A stretch of 64,000 bases of DNA from Platanthera guangdongensis. Taxonomy: Eukaryota > Streptophyta > Magnoliopsida > Asparagales > Orchidaceae. Position 1 is the stretch's first letter. Each line of letters starts with the position of its first letter. Position numbers and translations under genes: made by a program. This document shows, in pieces, positions 32,210 through 43,580 of this stretch. The notes beneath the pieces were generated by a model, which had not been told where the DNA came from, made no database searches, and saw only the letters and a program-made list of their open reading frames with translations. Location: contig CM077166.1 in NCBI GenBank assembly GCA_039583875.1, positions 87,852,564 through 87,916,563 of the forward strand. Direction: 5' to 3'.

Positions 32210-35200
32210 GTGAATCCAAGTGGCCATACCCCAACATGGTACTTGGATAGTGGATGTTCCAGACATATGACTGGAACAAGGGGACTACTGAAGGACTACA
32301 TTCCAATCAAAAATGGTCCTAAAGTGACCTTTGGTGGTTCTGAAAAAGGAATCATCAAAGGGTTTGGTAACATCTCTTCAAACCTTGTTACCATTACTCA
32401 AGTGGCTTATGTTAAAGGGTTGAAACACAACCTCATTAGTATAAGTCAGTTAAGTGATGTAGGGTATGACATCTCATTTGTTAAAAATGGTTGTCATATC
32501 AAGAGGTCAAGTGATCAAGAGATCATTTTGACAGGATATAGAAAGAGGAATGTCTACTGCTTAGACATTATGATTGAGAACAATGGTTCTCCTGTTTGTC
32601 TTGTAGCTGATGAGACAGTCTCTCATTGTGTCAAATGGCACAAGAGGCTAGCTCATCTTAACTACAAGACTATTAGAAAACTCTTTAGCAAAGAGTTAGT
32701 GAGGAATGGTCCTCAAGTTAAGTGTGTCAAAGATGGCATTTGCTCAGCTTGTCAAAAGGGCAAGCAGACTAAATCCACCTTTAGAAGATTAGACAACAAA
32801 GATGCTGTGAGGTGTTTATACCTCTTGCATATGGATCTATTTGGTCCAATGCCAGTTCACAGCTTAGGTAGGAAGGTCTATACCTTTGTAGTTGTTGATG
32901 ACTACTCAAGGTTTTCCTGGGTGTTCTTCTTAAAGCAGAAATCTGAAACACCTAGTGTCTTCCATAGCTTTGTTAAGCAAATTCAGAATGAATTGAACTG
33001 TACAGTGGTCAAAATTAGAAGTGACCATGGTACTGAGTTTCAGTCTGAAAGCATGACAAAGCTGTGTGAAGACTATGAGATATTTCAAGAATTCTCTTCA
33101 CCTAGAACACCTCAGCAAAATGGCATTGCTGAAAGGAAAAATAGGACCTTGATAGAGGGTGGTAGAACCCTATTAAGTGATTCATCACTGCCAGAGTATT
33201 TCTGGGCTGAAGCAGTTAACACTGCATGCCATGTGATAAATAGGGCTACCATCACTAAAAGGTTAAACAAGACCCCCTATGAAGTTGTGAAAGGCAGGAA
33301 ACCAAATCTATCCTATTTCAGGATTTTTGGTTGCAAATGCTTCATACTTAACAATGGAAAGTCTTACCTAACTAAGTTTGCTGCCAAGTCCCAAGAGGGA
33401 GTGTTTGTTGGGTACAGCAATAATAGTAAGGCTTATAGAGTCTACAACTTGACTACACAAGTTGTAGAGGAGTCTGTGCATGTAGTTTTTGATGAGACAC
33501 AACTAATTAACAATGAGTTGTCTAGCAATGTATGCAGCCCCACAGGTCTTACTAAGAAGATGGACAAGCTAACCATAGAAGATGTACCTGCTGCAAGACA
33601 GCAAGTAAAAGGAGATGGCTTATGTCCAGGGGGAGAACTACATGTACAAGGAGCTGAAGAAGTACAAGGAACTCAGTTTGATGAAGATGCTGAAGAAGTT
33701 CAACCAGAAGTAAGGATGCCTCCAGCCAACAGGCATCTAAGAGATCATCCAGTAGAGCTGATAATTGGAGATCCAAGACAAGGTGTTCAGACAAGGAGCA
33801 GAAATCAGAATGCTGTAGTATATTCAAGTTTTCTGTCTCAAATAGAACCAAAGAAATTTGAAGAAGCAATACAAGATCCACAGTGGACTGAAGCAATGCA
33901 GGAAGAGCTTAATCAGTTCAAAAGGTGCAAGGTTTGGGACTTGGTTCCTAAACCTAAAGATCACAATGTTATAGGAACTAAGTGGATCTACAGGAATAAG
34001 TTAGATGAACAAGGGGTCATCATAAAGAATAATGCAAGACTGGTTGCAAAAGGATATAGGCAAGAAGAAGGTATTGATTTTGATCAAACCTTTGCCCCAG
34101 TAGCCAGACTGGAGGCCATAAGGATGTTCTTGGCCTATGCAACCTATCAAGAATTCAAGGTATACCAAATGGATGTCAAGTCAGCATTCCTAAATGGTAA
34201 TTTGAAAGAAGAAGTATATGTGGAGCAGCCTTCAGGTTTTGTTGATCCTACTCTTCCACATTATGTCTATAGACTTAGGAAAGCATTATATGGGTTAAAG
34301 CAAGCCCCTAGAGCTTGATATGAAACCCTATCTAGTTTCCTCATTGAGAACAAGTTCTCAAGGGGGAAAATAGATAAGACTCTATTCCTTAGGGAATCAA
34401 GAGGCAAAGTCATACTTGTCCAAATATATGTAGAGGACATTATATTTGGGTCTACTGAAAGTAGCCTTTGCAAAAAGTTTGCAAAGCTTATACAAAGTCA
34501 ATTTGAGATGAGTAGTATGGGAGAACTGAAGTTTTTCTTGGGTCTCCAAGTTAAACAGACTGGAAGTGGTCTATCCATATGTCAGTCAAAGTTCACCCTA
34601 GAACTCATAAGGAAGTATGGTATGGATTCATCCAGTACCATGAAGACTCCTATGGGGTCAAGTATGTCTCTGAGCAAGGATGATGCAGGGAAACCTGTAG
34701 ATGAAACCTTGTATAGAGGGATAGTTGGCTCCCTACTATACTTGACTGCAAGTAGGCCTGACATTATGTATGCTACATGTGTTTGTGCCAGGTATCAAGC
34801 CTGCCCTAAAGAGTCTCACTTGACTGCAGTCAAGAGAATCTTGAGATATCTAAAGGGCACTCCCTATCTAGGCCTCTGGTACCCTAGGAATGGAGATTTT
34901 GATCTAACAGGCTATTCAGATGCAGACTTTGCAGGATGCAAAGAAGATAGAAAGAGCACTACTGGATCCTGTCAATTCCTAGATGGAAGACTCATTTCAT
35001 GGAGTAGTAAGAAGCAAACCAGTGTGGCTATTTCCACAGCTGAGTCAGAATATGTAGCTGCAGGAAGTTGTTGTGCTCAGCTTCTGTGGATTCAACATCA
35101 GCTAGAAGACTATGGATTTCAGGTAAGTAGAACTCCACTTTTCTGTGATTCTACAAGTGCTATTTCAATAGCTAATAATCCTGTATCACATAGTAGAACT

Positions 35201-35371
35201 AAACATATTGAGATTAAATATCACTTTCTTAGGGAGCATGTAGAAAGAAATGATATTGCACTTGAATATGTTAAAACTGATAATCAGATAGCTGATATGT
35301 TTACTAAGCCCTTAGAAGAAGCTAAGTTCAATAGGTTCAAAATTGAACTAGGCATGATAAACTTAGACTAA
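32204..35371 (+). pseudogene. pol of C2 (protease, integrase, RT, RNase H)
   Basis: Protease [13 protein letters not shown] (about 32240-32278); GAG-pre-integrase [12 protein letters not shown]; integrase H2C2, [43 protein letters not shown]-terminal block WIYRNKL and [14 protein letters not shown] at 34316-34318 in place of Trp (C1 has Trp); catalytic box YVED (34427-34438) instead of YVDD, so the first of two catalytic Asp is Glu; RNase H with TGYSDADFAGC, STAESEYVAA and NPVSHSRTKHIEIKYHFLRE; stop at 35369. The YVED change alone should cripple RT. C1 retains YVDD. Confidence 0.92.
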
Positions 35372-35402
35372 GTTTACAGAACTAAAAATTGGCTAAGTAA
35401 GA

Positions 35403-35790
35403 AGGTGTCGACACATAGACAAGTCTATGTCGACACAGAATAGTAAGTGTCGACACTTCAGGAAAATGGTGTCGATACATCTAGGAATGTAGTGTCGACA
35501 CTTCAGAATGTTAGTGTCGACACATGACAAGTAGGTGTCGACACATCCTAAGTGGTGTCGACACTTAGTATTTACTCAGAATTTTTCTAAGTAAAGTCTC
35601 AACGATGTGTCGACTTATGTTGTGTCGACACATAACCAAGTGTCGACACATAATGTCTGTTGACTAAACTTGTGTCGACACATAAGTGTCGAGACATTAT
35701 AAGTCAGTGTCGACACTTATGGCCAGTGTCGACACATCTTTAGTAATCCATCCCGCCTGTTCGTCTTCAAACCAGAAAGGTATAAATAGG
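35403..35790 (+). promoter_or_regulatory. internal array and TATA box before C2 extra ORF
   Basis: About a dozen TGTCGACA palindromes at 35403-35735, then TATAAATAGG at 35781-35790, 97 bases before the ATG at 35887. The TATA string is identical to that of the LTR and again lies downstream of a TGTCGACA array. C1 has the same layout. A promoter giving a separate mRNA for the extra ORF is the simplest reading (inference). In soybean SIRE1 the env-like ORF is instead reported to be read through from pol, so this family may differ. Confidence 0.6.
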
Positions 35791-35886
35791 GTTCTGTCTT
35801 TGTTTGTCGACACGCTTTCAGAATTTCGAGACCAAAACTGCTGTGTCGACATTTCTCTCTTCTAAAGACTAATTCTACAAACCCTA

Positions 35887-38463
35887 ATGGCACCCAAGCT
35901 CGAGGAGAATGTTAACGAAGGCTATGAGCTCGTTCGTGGCGCATTCGATGATGGTGATCAAGAAATCAAATCGATGGTAACCCTAGTCACTGATTCTGGA
36001 TTGGAGTACCTGGTTTCAGAATCAACCAAAATATGGAAGAAGGAATTTCTAGAATTCCTTACTGGAGCTTCTGTAGACGACTCAGGTTACAGAATCAAAT
36101 CAAGAGTGCATGGCACCAAGGTCAAGATTTCACCCAAATCGCTGAGAAAGGTACTTCAGCTACCTAAAGTTCAAGAAGAAGAGGAAGTGACTACATCTAA
36201 GACCAAAGAAGCACTTACCTGGTGTGGTCTAGATCCTAAGCTGAAGTTAGGATCTGTATTCAACAGGAGAGGAATGAACACTCAAGGAAAGTTTCTGTCA
36301 GAGATAGTGGGAAAGGTTATACTCAGCAAGACTGGAGGGCATAACAGGGTGTCAGCCTCCATGTTCAGTGTTATGACCAGAATTATCTTCAACCTCAAAA
36401 CAGTCTGGTCAATGGTTATCTTTGAGAAGATAAAGGAAAGTCTGAAGAAGCCCAATCTGGGCAGGATACTTAGTCTCTACCTGGCTGGTACAATACCAGA
36501 GGTAATGAGCACTGTTGCAGGTAGCAAAATCAACCACATGAGAAAGATGGACATGAGGATCTTCTCAAGGTGGGAAAGGGTGCTGTCAAAGGAACTGTCC
36601 ACCCCTGAGAAACAAGTTTCTAAGAAAGAATCACCTCCTAAGAAGAAGAGGAAGATAGCTCCTGTAACACAGGAGTCCTCCAGCAGTTCAGGTAGTGAAG
36701 AACTAGTTGTTTTCACTCCTGATAGTCATGAGGAAGTGGCTGCAGAGAAGTCTCCAGCTCCTCAAGAGCCAGCTGAAATCCAGGGGGAGCTGCCTACAGC
36801 TAGCCCCATGCAAAAGGATCCAAGCCAGGGGGAGCCTCCAGCTGTAGAACAACCCTCTACACTGGAGAGTGAGCAAGCTACACTTATTATCCAAGAGGTA
36901 CTTTCTGACCTCAATACTTTAGATTTTTCTATAATAGATTCTGATTTGTCTGATGTCCATCAGCAAACTCAGCAAGTAAACCAAGAACCAGATGTTGTTC
37001 CTGAAAAAGCAGTTGAAGAACCAAGTACATCTCCTGCACAGTCACCACCTGAATACACCATGGAAGATCTATTTCTAAATCTAGAACAGGAGGACTTTGA
37101 CATGGATAAAGTTGCTGCTGCTGAAGAGAAAGGTGCTGCTGCTGAGGGGGAGACACTGCAAGTTCAGGAAGCGCCTATAAGGCAGGAAAGTGAGAAGGCA
37201 CTAGATGTGCAAGCTGAAAAACCATCAAGCCCTAAGGACAGGCTGAATATAGCCAGTACTTCAGAGTCTGAGGAAGATGAGGCTGCACAAGCTAAAAAGA
37301 AGAAACTCTATGTCTTCAAGAGGAGAAGTCAGAGTTACAAAAAAGCCTTGCAATCCATTGCCCCACAGCCCATAGTTCAACAAGCCCCAACTGTTGACTA
37401 TAGTGCTCTACTGATTGCACTGCAAATCAAGATGGATGAACAAAAGAAGGCTATAGAAACTTATGTTGATGAAGGGCACAAGACCCTACAATCTGATCTG
37501 GCACAGGAAATCAAGTCCATATGGTTTGAAATGAACCTTAATAAAAAGGAGATGACTGACTGTTTTACAAAGGGTGCTAATGCAGTAGTCTATCTGGTAA
37601 CCCACCAAGAGAAAATAAAGTCTCAAGTAGATGATATAGCACTGAAGCAAGGCTATGTGCTGGAAAATCAGTTGAGAATGAATGATAATTTGACTGCATC
37701 CCACAATGCTATAGTCACTGAACTGAAGAATAAGCCAGCTGAATCTTCCACATCTGCTGCTGCAAAGGCTGAATTTGATAAAGCATTTCAAGATGAAATT
37801 GCTGCTGTCAAGACTGTAATTAAGGATTCACAGAAGGTCATTTCTGAACAGCTTACCAAGCTTAGACCTTATTTTAAGGATGGCATCAGGTACTTGGACA
37901 GCCAAATCAGGTTACAGAAAGATGATGTCAGAGATCATGTTGCACAAGAAGTCATAAAGGGGGAGAGGGTGTTAGTCAAAGATAGCTCTGACCATGCCAA
38001 ATGGATTTCTAACTCCATCAGAGCTACACTGGGCTATCCTCCCCTGTGTGATGATGATAATGTAGCTGAATCAGGTATTCAAAGTGCTTATCTTGGAGGT
38101 GAGCAACAGGAAGTAGCTCAGGTGATCTATCCACCTCCAGATTTTGACATGGTTCATGCAGAAGTAAGCACAATGTATAGTCCAACTACTGGAAAGCCTA
38201 ATGTTGTTCTGGAAAAGGTTGTTCAACCTGTTACAGCAGCTATGCAAGAGGCTATGGACAAAGAAGAAGAGACAAGGCTGTCAAAGAAGAAGTTCAGGGA
38301 ACTAGCTGAGCAAAAACCTGATTTTGAACAGTGGAGCCCTACTTCTAGGAACATCATTCTCACATCCTGGAAAGCAGCCAAGGACAATGTACATGAGAGG
38401 AACAAATGGTTCTCAGAAGCAGAATGGAGGAAGCATGAGATTAGGCAGGAAGCCATTGTCTAG
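35887..38463 (+). CDS. extra ORF ('env-like') of C2, 858 codons then amber stop
   Basis: Begins MAPKLEENVNEG. Residues 1-190 form a conserved globular part (WCGLDPKLKLGS, GKFLSEIVGKVIL, LGRILSLYLAGTIPEVMS) that reminds me of the 'putative plant transposon protein' domain; that match is from memory. Residues 249-257 SPPKKKRKI form an SV40-type nuclear localisation signal; a second basic patch AKKKKLYVFKRRSQSYKK lies near 472-489. The middle is acidic and Pro-rich; about 500-720 is probably helical or coiled-coil. No signal peptide or membrane helix is seen. The TAG at 38461 is followed by 78 more in-frame codons to 38697 (KAKLGKLPPTAVEPSKYF), so the original protein was probably about 936 residues. 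It is far better preserved than gag or pol. Confidence 0.85.
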   Translation: MAPKLEENVNEGYELVRGAFDDGDQEIKSMVTLVTDSGLEYLVSESTKIWKKEFLEFLTGASVDDSGYRIKSRVHGTKVKISPKSLRKVLQLPKVQEEEEVTTSKTKEALTWCGLDPKLKLGSVFNRRGMNTQGKFLSEIVGKVILSKTGGHNRVSASMFSVMTRIIFNLKTVWSMVIFEKIKESLKKPNLGRILSLYLAGTIPEVMSTVAGSKINHMRKMDMRIFSRWERVLSKELSTPEKQVSKKESPPKKKRKIAPVTQESSSSSGSEELVVFTPDSHEEVAAEKSPAPQEPAEIQGELPTASPMQKDPSQGEPPAVEQPSTLESEQATLIIQEVLSDLNTLDFSIIDSDLSDVHQQTQQVNQEPDVVPEKAVEEPSTSPAQSPPEYTMEDLFLNLEQEDFDMDKVAAAEEKGAAAEGETLQVQEAPIRQESEKALDVQAEKPSSPKDRLNIASTSESEEDEAAQAKKKKLYVFKRRSQSYKKALQSIAPQPIVQQAPTVDYSALLIALQIKMDEQKKAIETYVDEGHKTLQSDLAQEIKSIWFEMNLNKKEMTDCFTKGANAVVYLVTHQEKIKSQVDDIALKQGYVLENQLRMNDNLTASHNAIVTELKNKPAESSTSAAAKAEFDKAFQDEIAAVKTVIKDSQKVISEQLTKLRPYFKDGIRYLDSQIRLQKDDVRDHVAQEVIKGERVLVKDSSDHAKWISNSIRATLGYPPLCDDDNVAESGIQSAYLGGEQQEVAQVIYPPPDFDMVHAEVSTMYSPTTGKPNVVLEKVVQPVTAAMQEAMDKEEETRLSKKKFRELAEQKPDFEQWSPTSRNIILTSWKAAKDNVHERNKWFSEAEWRKHEIRQEAIV

Positions 38464-38984
38464 TATAGAAGGAAGGCTAAGTTAGGAAAGCTACCTCCTA
38501 CAGCTGTGGAGCCTAGCAAGTACTTTCCTAAGCCCTATCATTACTTTGAGAGACAGAAAATCAAGGCTGAAGAACTAAAGAAGAAGGACTCCAAAGGAAA
38601 GAAGATTGCTAATACTGAGCCTGCTGCTGCTGCTGCTGTAAAAGCCAAAGTGCAAGCTGGGAAAGGCATAGTTATAAAAGAACCTGATCAGAATTAGACT
38701 AAGATTAGACTGAAGAATGTTGTAATCTGTTACATCTATACATTTTTGTAAATCATTGAAAATGTATTAAAAACAATGTTTGAACAATTTTTGATAAATA
38801 TATTTCATGATTGTTCAGAAGAATGTGTCTAATTTCTGTTTGTTCTGTGATGCTGAATGAGTATACATGTGTGCTTTATTACATGTTTAAGTTTACCCTA
38901 TTACCATATACCTGCTTTACATCATTCTCTAATTTTTAATTATGAGTGGTGTATATCATTGACTAAGGGTTATGACTTCTCCAA

Positions 38985-38996
38985 ATAGGGGGAGAT
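38985..38996 (+). promoter_or_regulatory. polypurine tract of C2
   Basis: ATAGGGGGAGAT directly before the 3' LTR TGTTGGG. Between the extra ORF (38697) and here the sequence is AT-rich and non-coding. Confidence 0.85.
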
Positions 38997-41110
38997 TGTT
39001 GGGTACATTGGTCAAATGTACCTGATTTGAAGAAGCCTCACCTAACTCAATGATATACATCATAATGTATTTGATGTTTGTTTGAGTTACTTGTGCAGGT
39101 TAGGTATACACTGGACTGAAGCTAAAAGTTTCTAAGTCCATGTGTCGACACCTAGAGGGAAAGTGTCGACACTTGAGAAAGCTTGTGTCGACACCCAGAC
39201 AAGCAGTGTCGACACTTGGAGTCATTGTGTCGACACCTGGGATGAAGAGTCGACACCAGACAGAAAGTGTCGACACTTGGAGCTGTGTCGACACTCAGTG
39301 AAGAAGTATGCAGAAAAGCTGTGTCGACACTTAGCAGAAGTGTCGACACCCAGAAGAGCTGTGTCTACACCAGAAAGTGTCGACACTTGGAGATGTGTCG
39401 ACACTCAGCAAAATTCTGCAGAGACTAAGGACAAGTGTCGACACTCAACACAATGTGTCGACACTCAATCAGCAGAGTCAACATATGAAGAATGTGTCGA
39501 CACTCAGCACAATGTGTCGACACACACTCAAAGGAGTCAACACTTGAAGTATGTGTCGACACTCAGCACAATGTGTCGACACACAACCAGAAGAGTCAAC
39601 ACTTGAAGAAAGTGTCGACACCCAGCACAATGTGTCGACACTTAGTTGAAGACTCTACACTTGAAGAAAGTGTCGACACAAGGAGCTGTGTCGACACTTA
39701 GCAAAGAACAGAAAAGTTTACAAAATATTCTAAGTACAAGTGTCGACACTAAGGGAATGTGTCGACACTCAGTTGAAGAAATAAAATTGAAGACTTGTGT
39801 CGACACCAAGAAGCAGTGTCGACACTTGACAGTTTCAACACATGATGATGTGTCGACACAAAGGAGATGTGTCGACACTTAGAAGAATACAGTTAAAGAA
39901 TGAAGATCAAGTACTTGTGTCGACACTTAATTTCAGTGTCGACACTTGAAGAAGTATCTGTGTCGAGACATACAAGGAATTGTGTCGACACCTTGTAGAC
40001 TTGTGTCGACACTTACACAACATGTGTCGACACTTGGTCTATAAGTGTCGACGCTTAAGAACAGAAAGTCTCGACACTATCTGACAGTTAGAGAATTTCA
40101 AGAAGTGGCTGGTTGACATGACAGCTGTCGATCCAGCCGGTCTACAGCAACTGTCAGAGAAATCAGAAGTCTGTTATGAACCGGACCAGCCGGTTACCAT
40201 GAAGGAAGCCTATAAATAGGCACTCACAGTTTACAGAAGTGGTTGTTATTGTAAGAATTACAGATTGTTGTTATTACAAGCAGTGAGAATAATTGAAGTG
40301 TTTTGATCAGATTAAATCAGAAAAGTGATACACAGAGGATCAACACAAGAAGATCTGGCAGTCCAACTGCAGATCTAAGAAGTTGGAGAGAGAGAGCTCC
40401 AATCAAGAAGTCAGTCTTTGGAACTAAGGCTGAGAAGAAGGATTCAGAATCTTCTGGATCACAAGAAGCAGAGGTCAAGGATCAACTACAGAGGATTCAG
40501 ACTAATTCAGTTCTAACTCAAGAAGCTTTGAAGGAAGCTAAGTCAGTTTGGATCTAGTTGAGTTCTTCCAAGAACTCTTCAAGAAACTCTCAACTCCTCT
40601 CTTATTTTCTGAGTTGTAGAGTTAATTATTGTATTTCAATTTTAACTTGTAGGATCCATTGGATCTGAGAGAATTGTAAGCCTATATTATAAAGGCTGAG
40701 GGTCGGGCTTGGTTGCCTGAGTGTAGGAGTTGAAGAACTCTGAGTGTAGGCCTTAATTGGCTGAGTGTAGGCCTGGGTGGCTGAGTGTAGGCCTTTGTGG
40801 CTGAGTGTAAGGCTTTGGGCCTGAGGTGTAGGAACCTAGTTGGGTTCTGAGATAGTGGAGAAGATTGGCCGAATCTAGTACACTGCTAGATAGGTGAAGG
40901 GGGAAAGTGGATGTACCCAAAGATTGGGGAACCACTATAAATTTGTGTGTCTGTTGTGCTGTGCTGTGCTGTGGATTAACTGTTTATATTCTGTTGTTGC
41001 TGTTAACTGTAAAACTCTGTGAGATAATTGTCTTGCTGCCAAGTAAGTTTTAAAAAGGTTTAGGTCACCTATTCACCCCCCCTCTAGGTGTTTAGGTACC
41101 ATATCTTTCA
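38997..41110 (+). repeat. 3' LTR of C2
   Basis: 2114 bp, nearly identical to 27935-30050. Differences are mostly transitions, plus a C7 rather than C9 run near the end. TATA copy at 40211-40220, array 39141-40078. Followed by the right target copy GTCTA (41111-41115). Confidence 0.96.
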
Positions 41111-41115
41111 GTCTA

Positions 41116-41740
41116 GGATGGGCGGTTCTTCTAAGGATGTTTTAATTCCTATGTCTTTCTTACCAATTGGTTCGAAAGGCAAGTCGAAAGAGTTATCCTC
41201 ATCGCATTTAAAATTTTTGAGCGTATAAATATCGTCGTTTAAAAATACGGACTCGAAAACGGGAGAAGAACGATCTCCAAAATAGGTATCTAAAGAATAG
41301 CAGAAATTGTCGCTCGATGACAAATTGTCCATCGAGGGAATAATAGAGAAAGTAACTTGGTCATCTTCTACTCGGAGGAGAAGACTACCATTACTAACAT
41401 CTATTAGTGCGCGGGAGGTGGCGAGAAAATGGCGACCGAGTATTATTGGTACCTCGGCGTCCTCCTCGATGTCTAAGATGACGAAGTCTACCGGGAAGGT
41501 AAACTTGTCTACTCGGACAAGGACGTCCTCCACTACCCTGACAGGGAACTTAACCCAGCGATCCGCTAATTGGATGTGCATATTCGTAGGACTTGGAGTA
41601 CCCAAACCTAAACGCGAAAAGAGCGAGAACGACATAAGATTAATGCTAGCCCCTAAATCAGCTAAGGGGTACTTTACTAATATATCGCCAAAAAGGCACG
41701 GGATGGAAAATTGTCCCTGGTCATTTTGTTTTGTTGGCAA
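41116..41740 (-). pseudogene. protease region of the Athila element
   Basis: Minus-strand frame with the retroviral-type aspartic protease box ADLGASINLMSFSLFSRLGL (about 41670-41610), LQLADRW-like IQLADRWVKFPVRVVEDVLV, and PVDFVILDIEEDAEVPIILG, the conserved blocks of Athila proteases. No stop within this stretch. It runs directly into the C2 target site and continues in frame at 27929. C2 therefore inserted between protease and RT. Confidence 0.88.
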
Positions 41741-41827
41741 TTTATTAGTAAGGGCCGCCGATCAGACAGCGTTGAGAGATACATTCGAAATATCCTCTAA
41801 TTTACGTTTATTAGAAAGTAAGTCTTT

Positions 41828-43441
41828 TTAAAATTTCGCATATTTGGGCATTTGCGAGATAGCCTCGCAAAAAGGAACATCAATATGAATTTGTTTTAAT
41901 AATAAAATAAATTTTTCATATTGCGCGTCCTTACGCTCATTATCAAATTTATGCGGATACGGCAAGGCCTTGTTTAAAATAATTTTTTCTTTTAAAATCG
42001 GTAAAGGCGGCCTAATCGAAGAAAGGTGAAGAGGGGTCGGAGGTGAAATATGTACCTGAGGGTCGTTCTGTTTTGGATCGACCACCTCCTTTCCGCTACG
42101 GAGGGTTATAGCGTTGGCGTTCTCCCGTGAATTGGGCTCCTTGTTTCCCGACAGTGCCCCGAGCGTGCGCTCGGACATCATCCTTGCAGTTGTCCAACCT
42201 GTTGTTCGAGAGTTTTTAGCGATCCGGTGATGTTCCGGATATTTGACTCGTTGGACGCAATATACTTAGAAAACTTTTCCTCCATCGGGGAGGGTTTTGG
42301 AAGAGGAGGCGGCAGAAATCCGGGCGCATAAGAAAGAGGGGGACGCTACGCATTGTTCGGGTTGCTCCAAGAGAAATTTGGGTGATTACTCCAACCCGGA
42401 TTATAGTTATTACTATAAGGGTTGTTGTTGGGGTTGAAGTAAGGACGACTCGAATTTCCAACGAAGTCCACGAACTCTTCAGCCACGCATATGTTTGGGG
42501 GAATAAAACAAGGCAGAGTGGAGGAGACAACAGACATCTCTGCCACCTGCTTTGTTAACCTTTCAACTTGAAGGGTTAAGAGAGCAGTGGCATCCACTTC
42601 AAAAATACCAGCCACGGGCTTTGGGCGTCCCCGCGGGACGTTCGATTTATAGGCGTTCATAGCCATCTCTTCGAATAAAGCCTGGGCGGCCTCGGGGGTT
42701 TTGTTGTTTAGTGTACCCCCGGCAGCCGCGTCAATCATTTGACACGTCTGAAAATTAAGCCCATTATAAAAAATTTGTACCTGCAACCACGTTCGCAGCG
42801 CGTGGTGCGGGAACCGGCGGAGGAATTCCTTAAACCGTTCCCAAGTCTCGTATAGAGACTCCGGATCGTTTTGCACAAACGAAGAAATGTCCGCCCGCAA
42901 CTTTGCAGTTTTTGCGGGCGGAAAGTACTTCGTTAGGAACCGCTCTGTCAACACAGCCCACGTGGTGATACATCCTCGTGGGTGGACATTCAACCACGCC
43001 TTGGCTTTGGACTTAAGGGAAAAAGGAAATAAGCGCAAGTGAATGACACCATCAGTGACCCCATTAATCTTGAAGGTGTCGCATATTTCCAAAAAGTTAG
43101 ACAAGTGGACATTCGGGTCCTCATCCGACAGTCCATTGAACTGCACGACGTTTTTGACCATTTGAATGACACTCGATTATATTTCAAAATTATTATTCGC
43201 CACCGTAGGGCGAACAATACTAGACCCATTATCATCCAGGTTAGGCCGGGCATAATAAGACAGTACGCTCGGCCGCCGGGGTAAGGTTAGGGGCGGCCAT
43301 AACTACAACAGAGGGTTCTCCGATAGATTCTTCGGGGTCTAAAGAAGGAGTTCGGCGTTGAGATCGAATACGCGCAAGTGAGCGTTCGATCTCAGAGTCG
43401 AAGTCAAAATCTTTAGACTCGGAGTGTTGTCCACGGGTCAT
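41828..43441 (-). pseudogene. gag of the Athila element
   Basis: Probable start ATG at 43441-43439 (MTRGQHSESKDFDFDSEIER). A frameshift near 43250 moves to the frame carrying the capsid blocks LSNFLEICDTFKINGVTDG, LFPFSLKSKAKAWLNVHPRG, FLTKYFPPAKTAKLRADISS and ETWERFKEFLRRFPHH (43100-42800), typical Athila Gag. An Asn-rich stretch follows (about 42440-42370). Another break lies near 42346-42181; the last piece (42181-41828) has TLRSGKEV, also usual before Athila protease. Stops around 41760-41828 separate it from protease. No zinc knuckle is seen, as is common in this lineage. Confidence 0.85.
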
Positions 43442-43580
43442 ACACCCAAACAAAAAAATAAAAAAAAAAACAAACTCTTTTTTTATTATTTTCTTTAAAA
43501 TATAGTTTTTAACTCTTTTTTTTAGTTTATAGAAAATAAGTAAACGTAATAGACTCCGGAATTCGAAATAGCAACTCGAA

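Larger units (their letters stand above)
27935..41110 (+). mobile_element. C2: near-complete SIRE/Maximus-type Ty1/copia element
   Basis: 13176 bp with both LTRs (2116 and 2114 bp), PBS, gag, pol, an internal array with TATA box, an extra ORF of 858 codons or more, PPT, and target duplication GTCTA. The LTRs differ at about 17 substitutions and one C-run length change by eye (under 1 percent), so insertion is recent. Gag and pol are defective: frameshifts, one nonsense codon, and altered zinc-knuckle and RT catalytic residues. Its relative C1 is clearly diverged from it. Confidence 0.95.

Noticed and set aside
35887..38463. A host gene with an 858-codon ORF
   Set aside because: It lies between pol and the 3' LTR of C2, and a homologue occupies the same place in C1.
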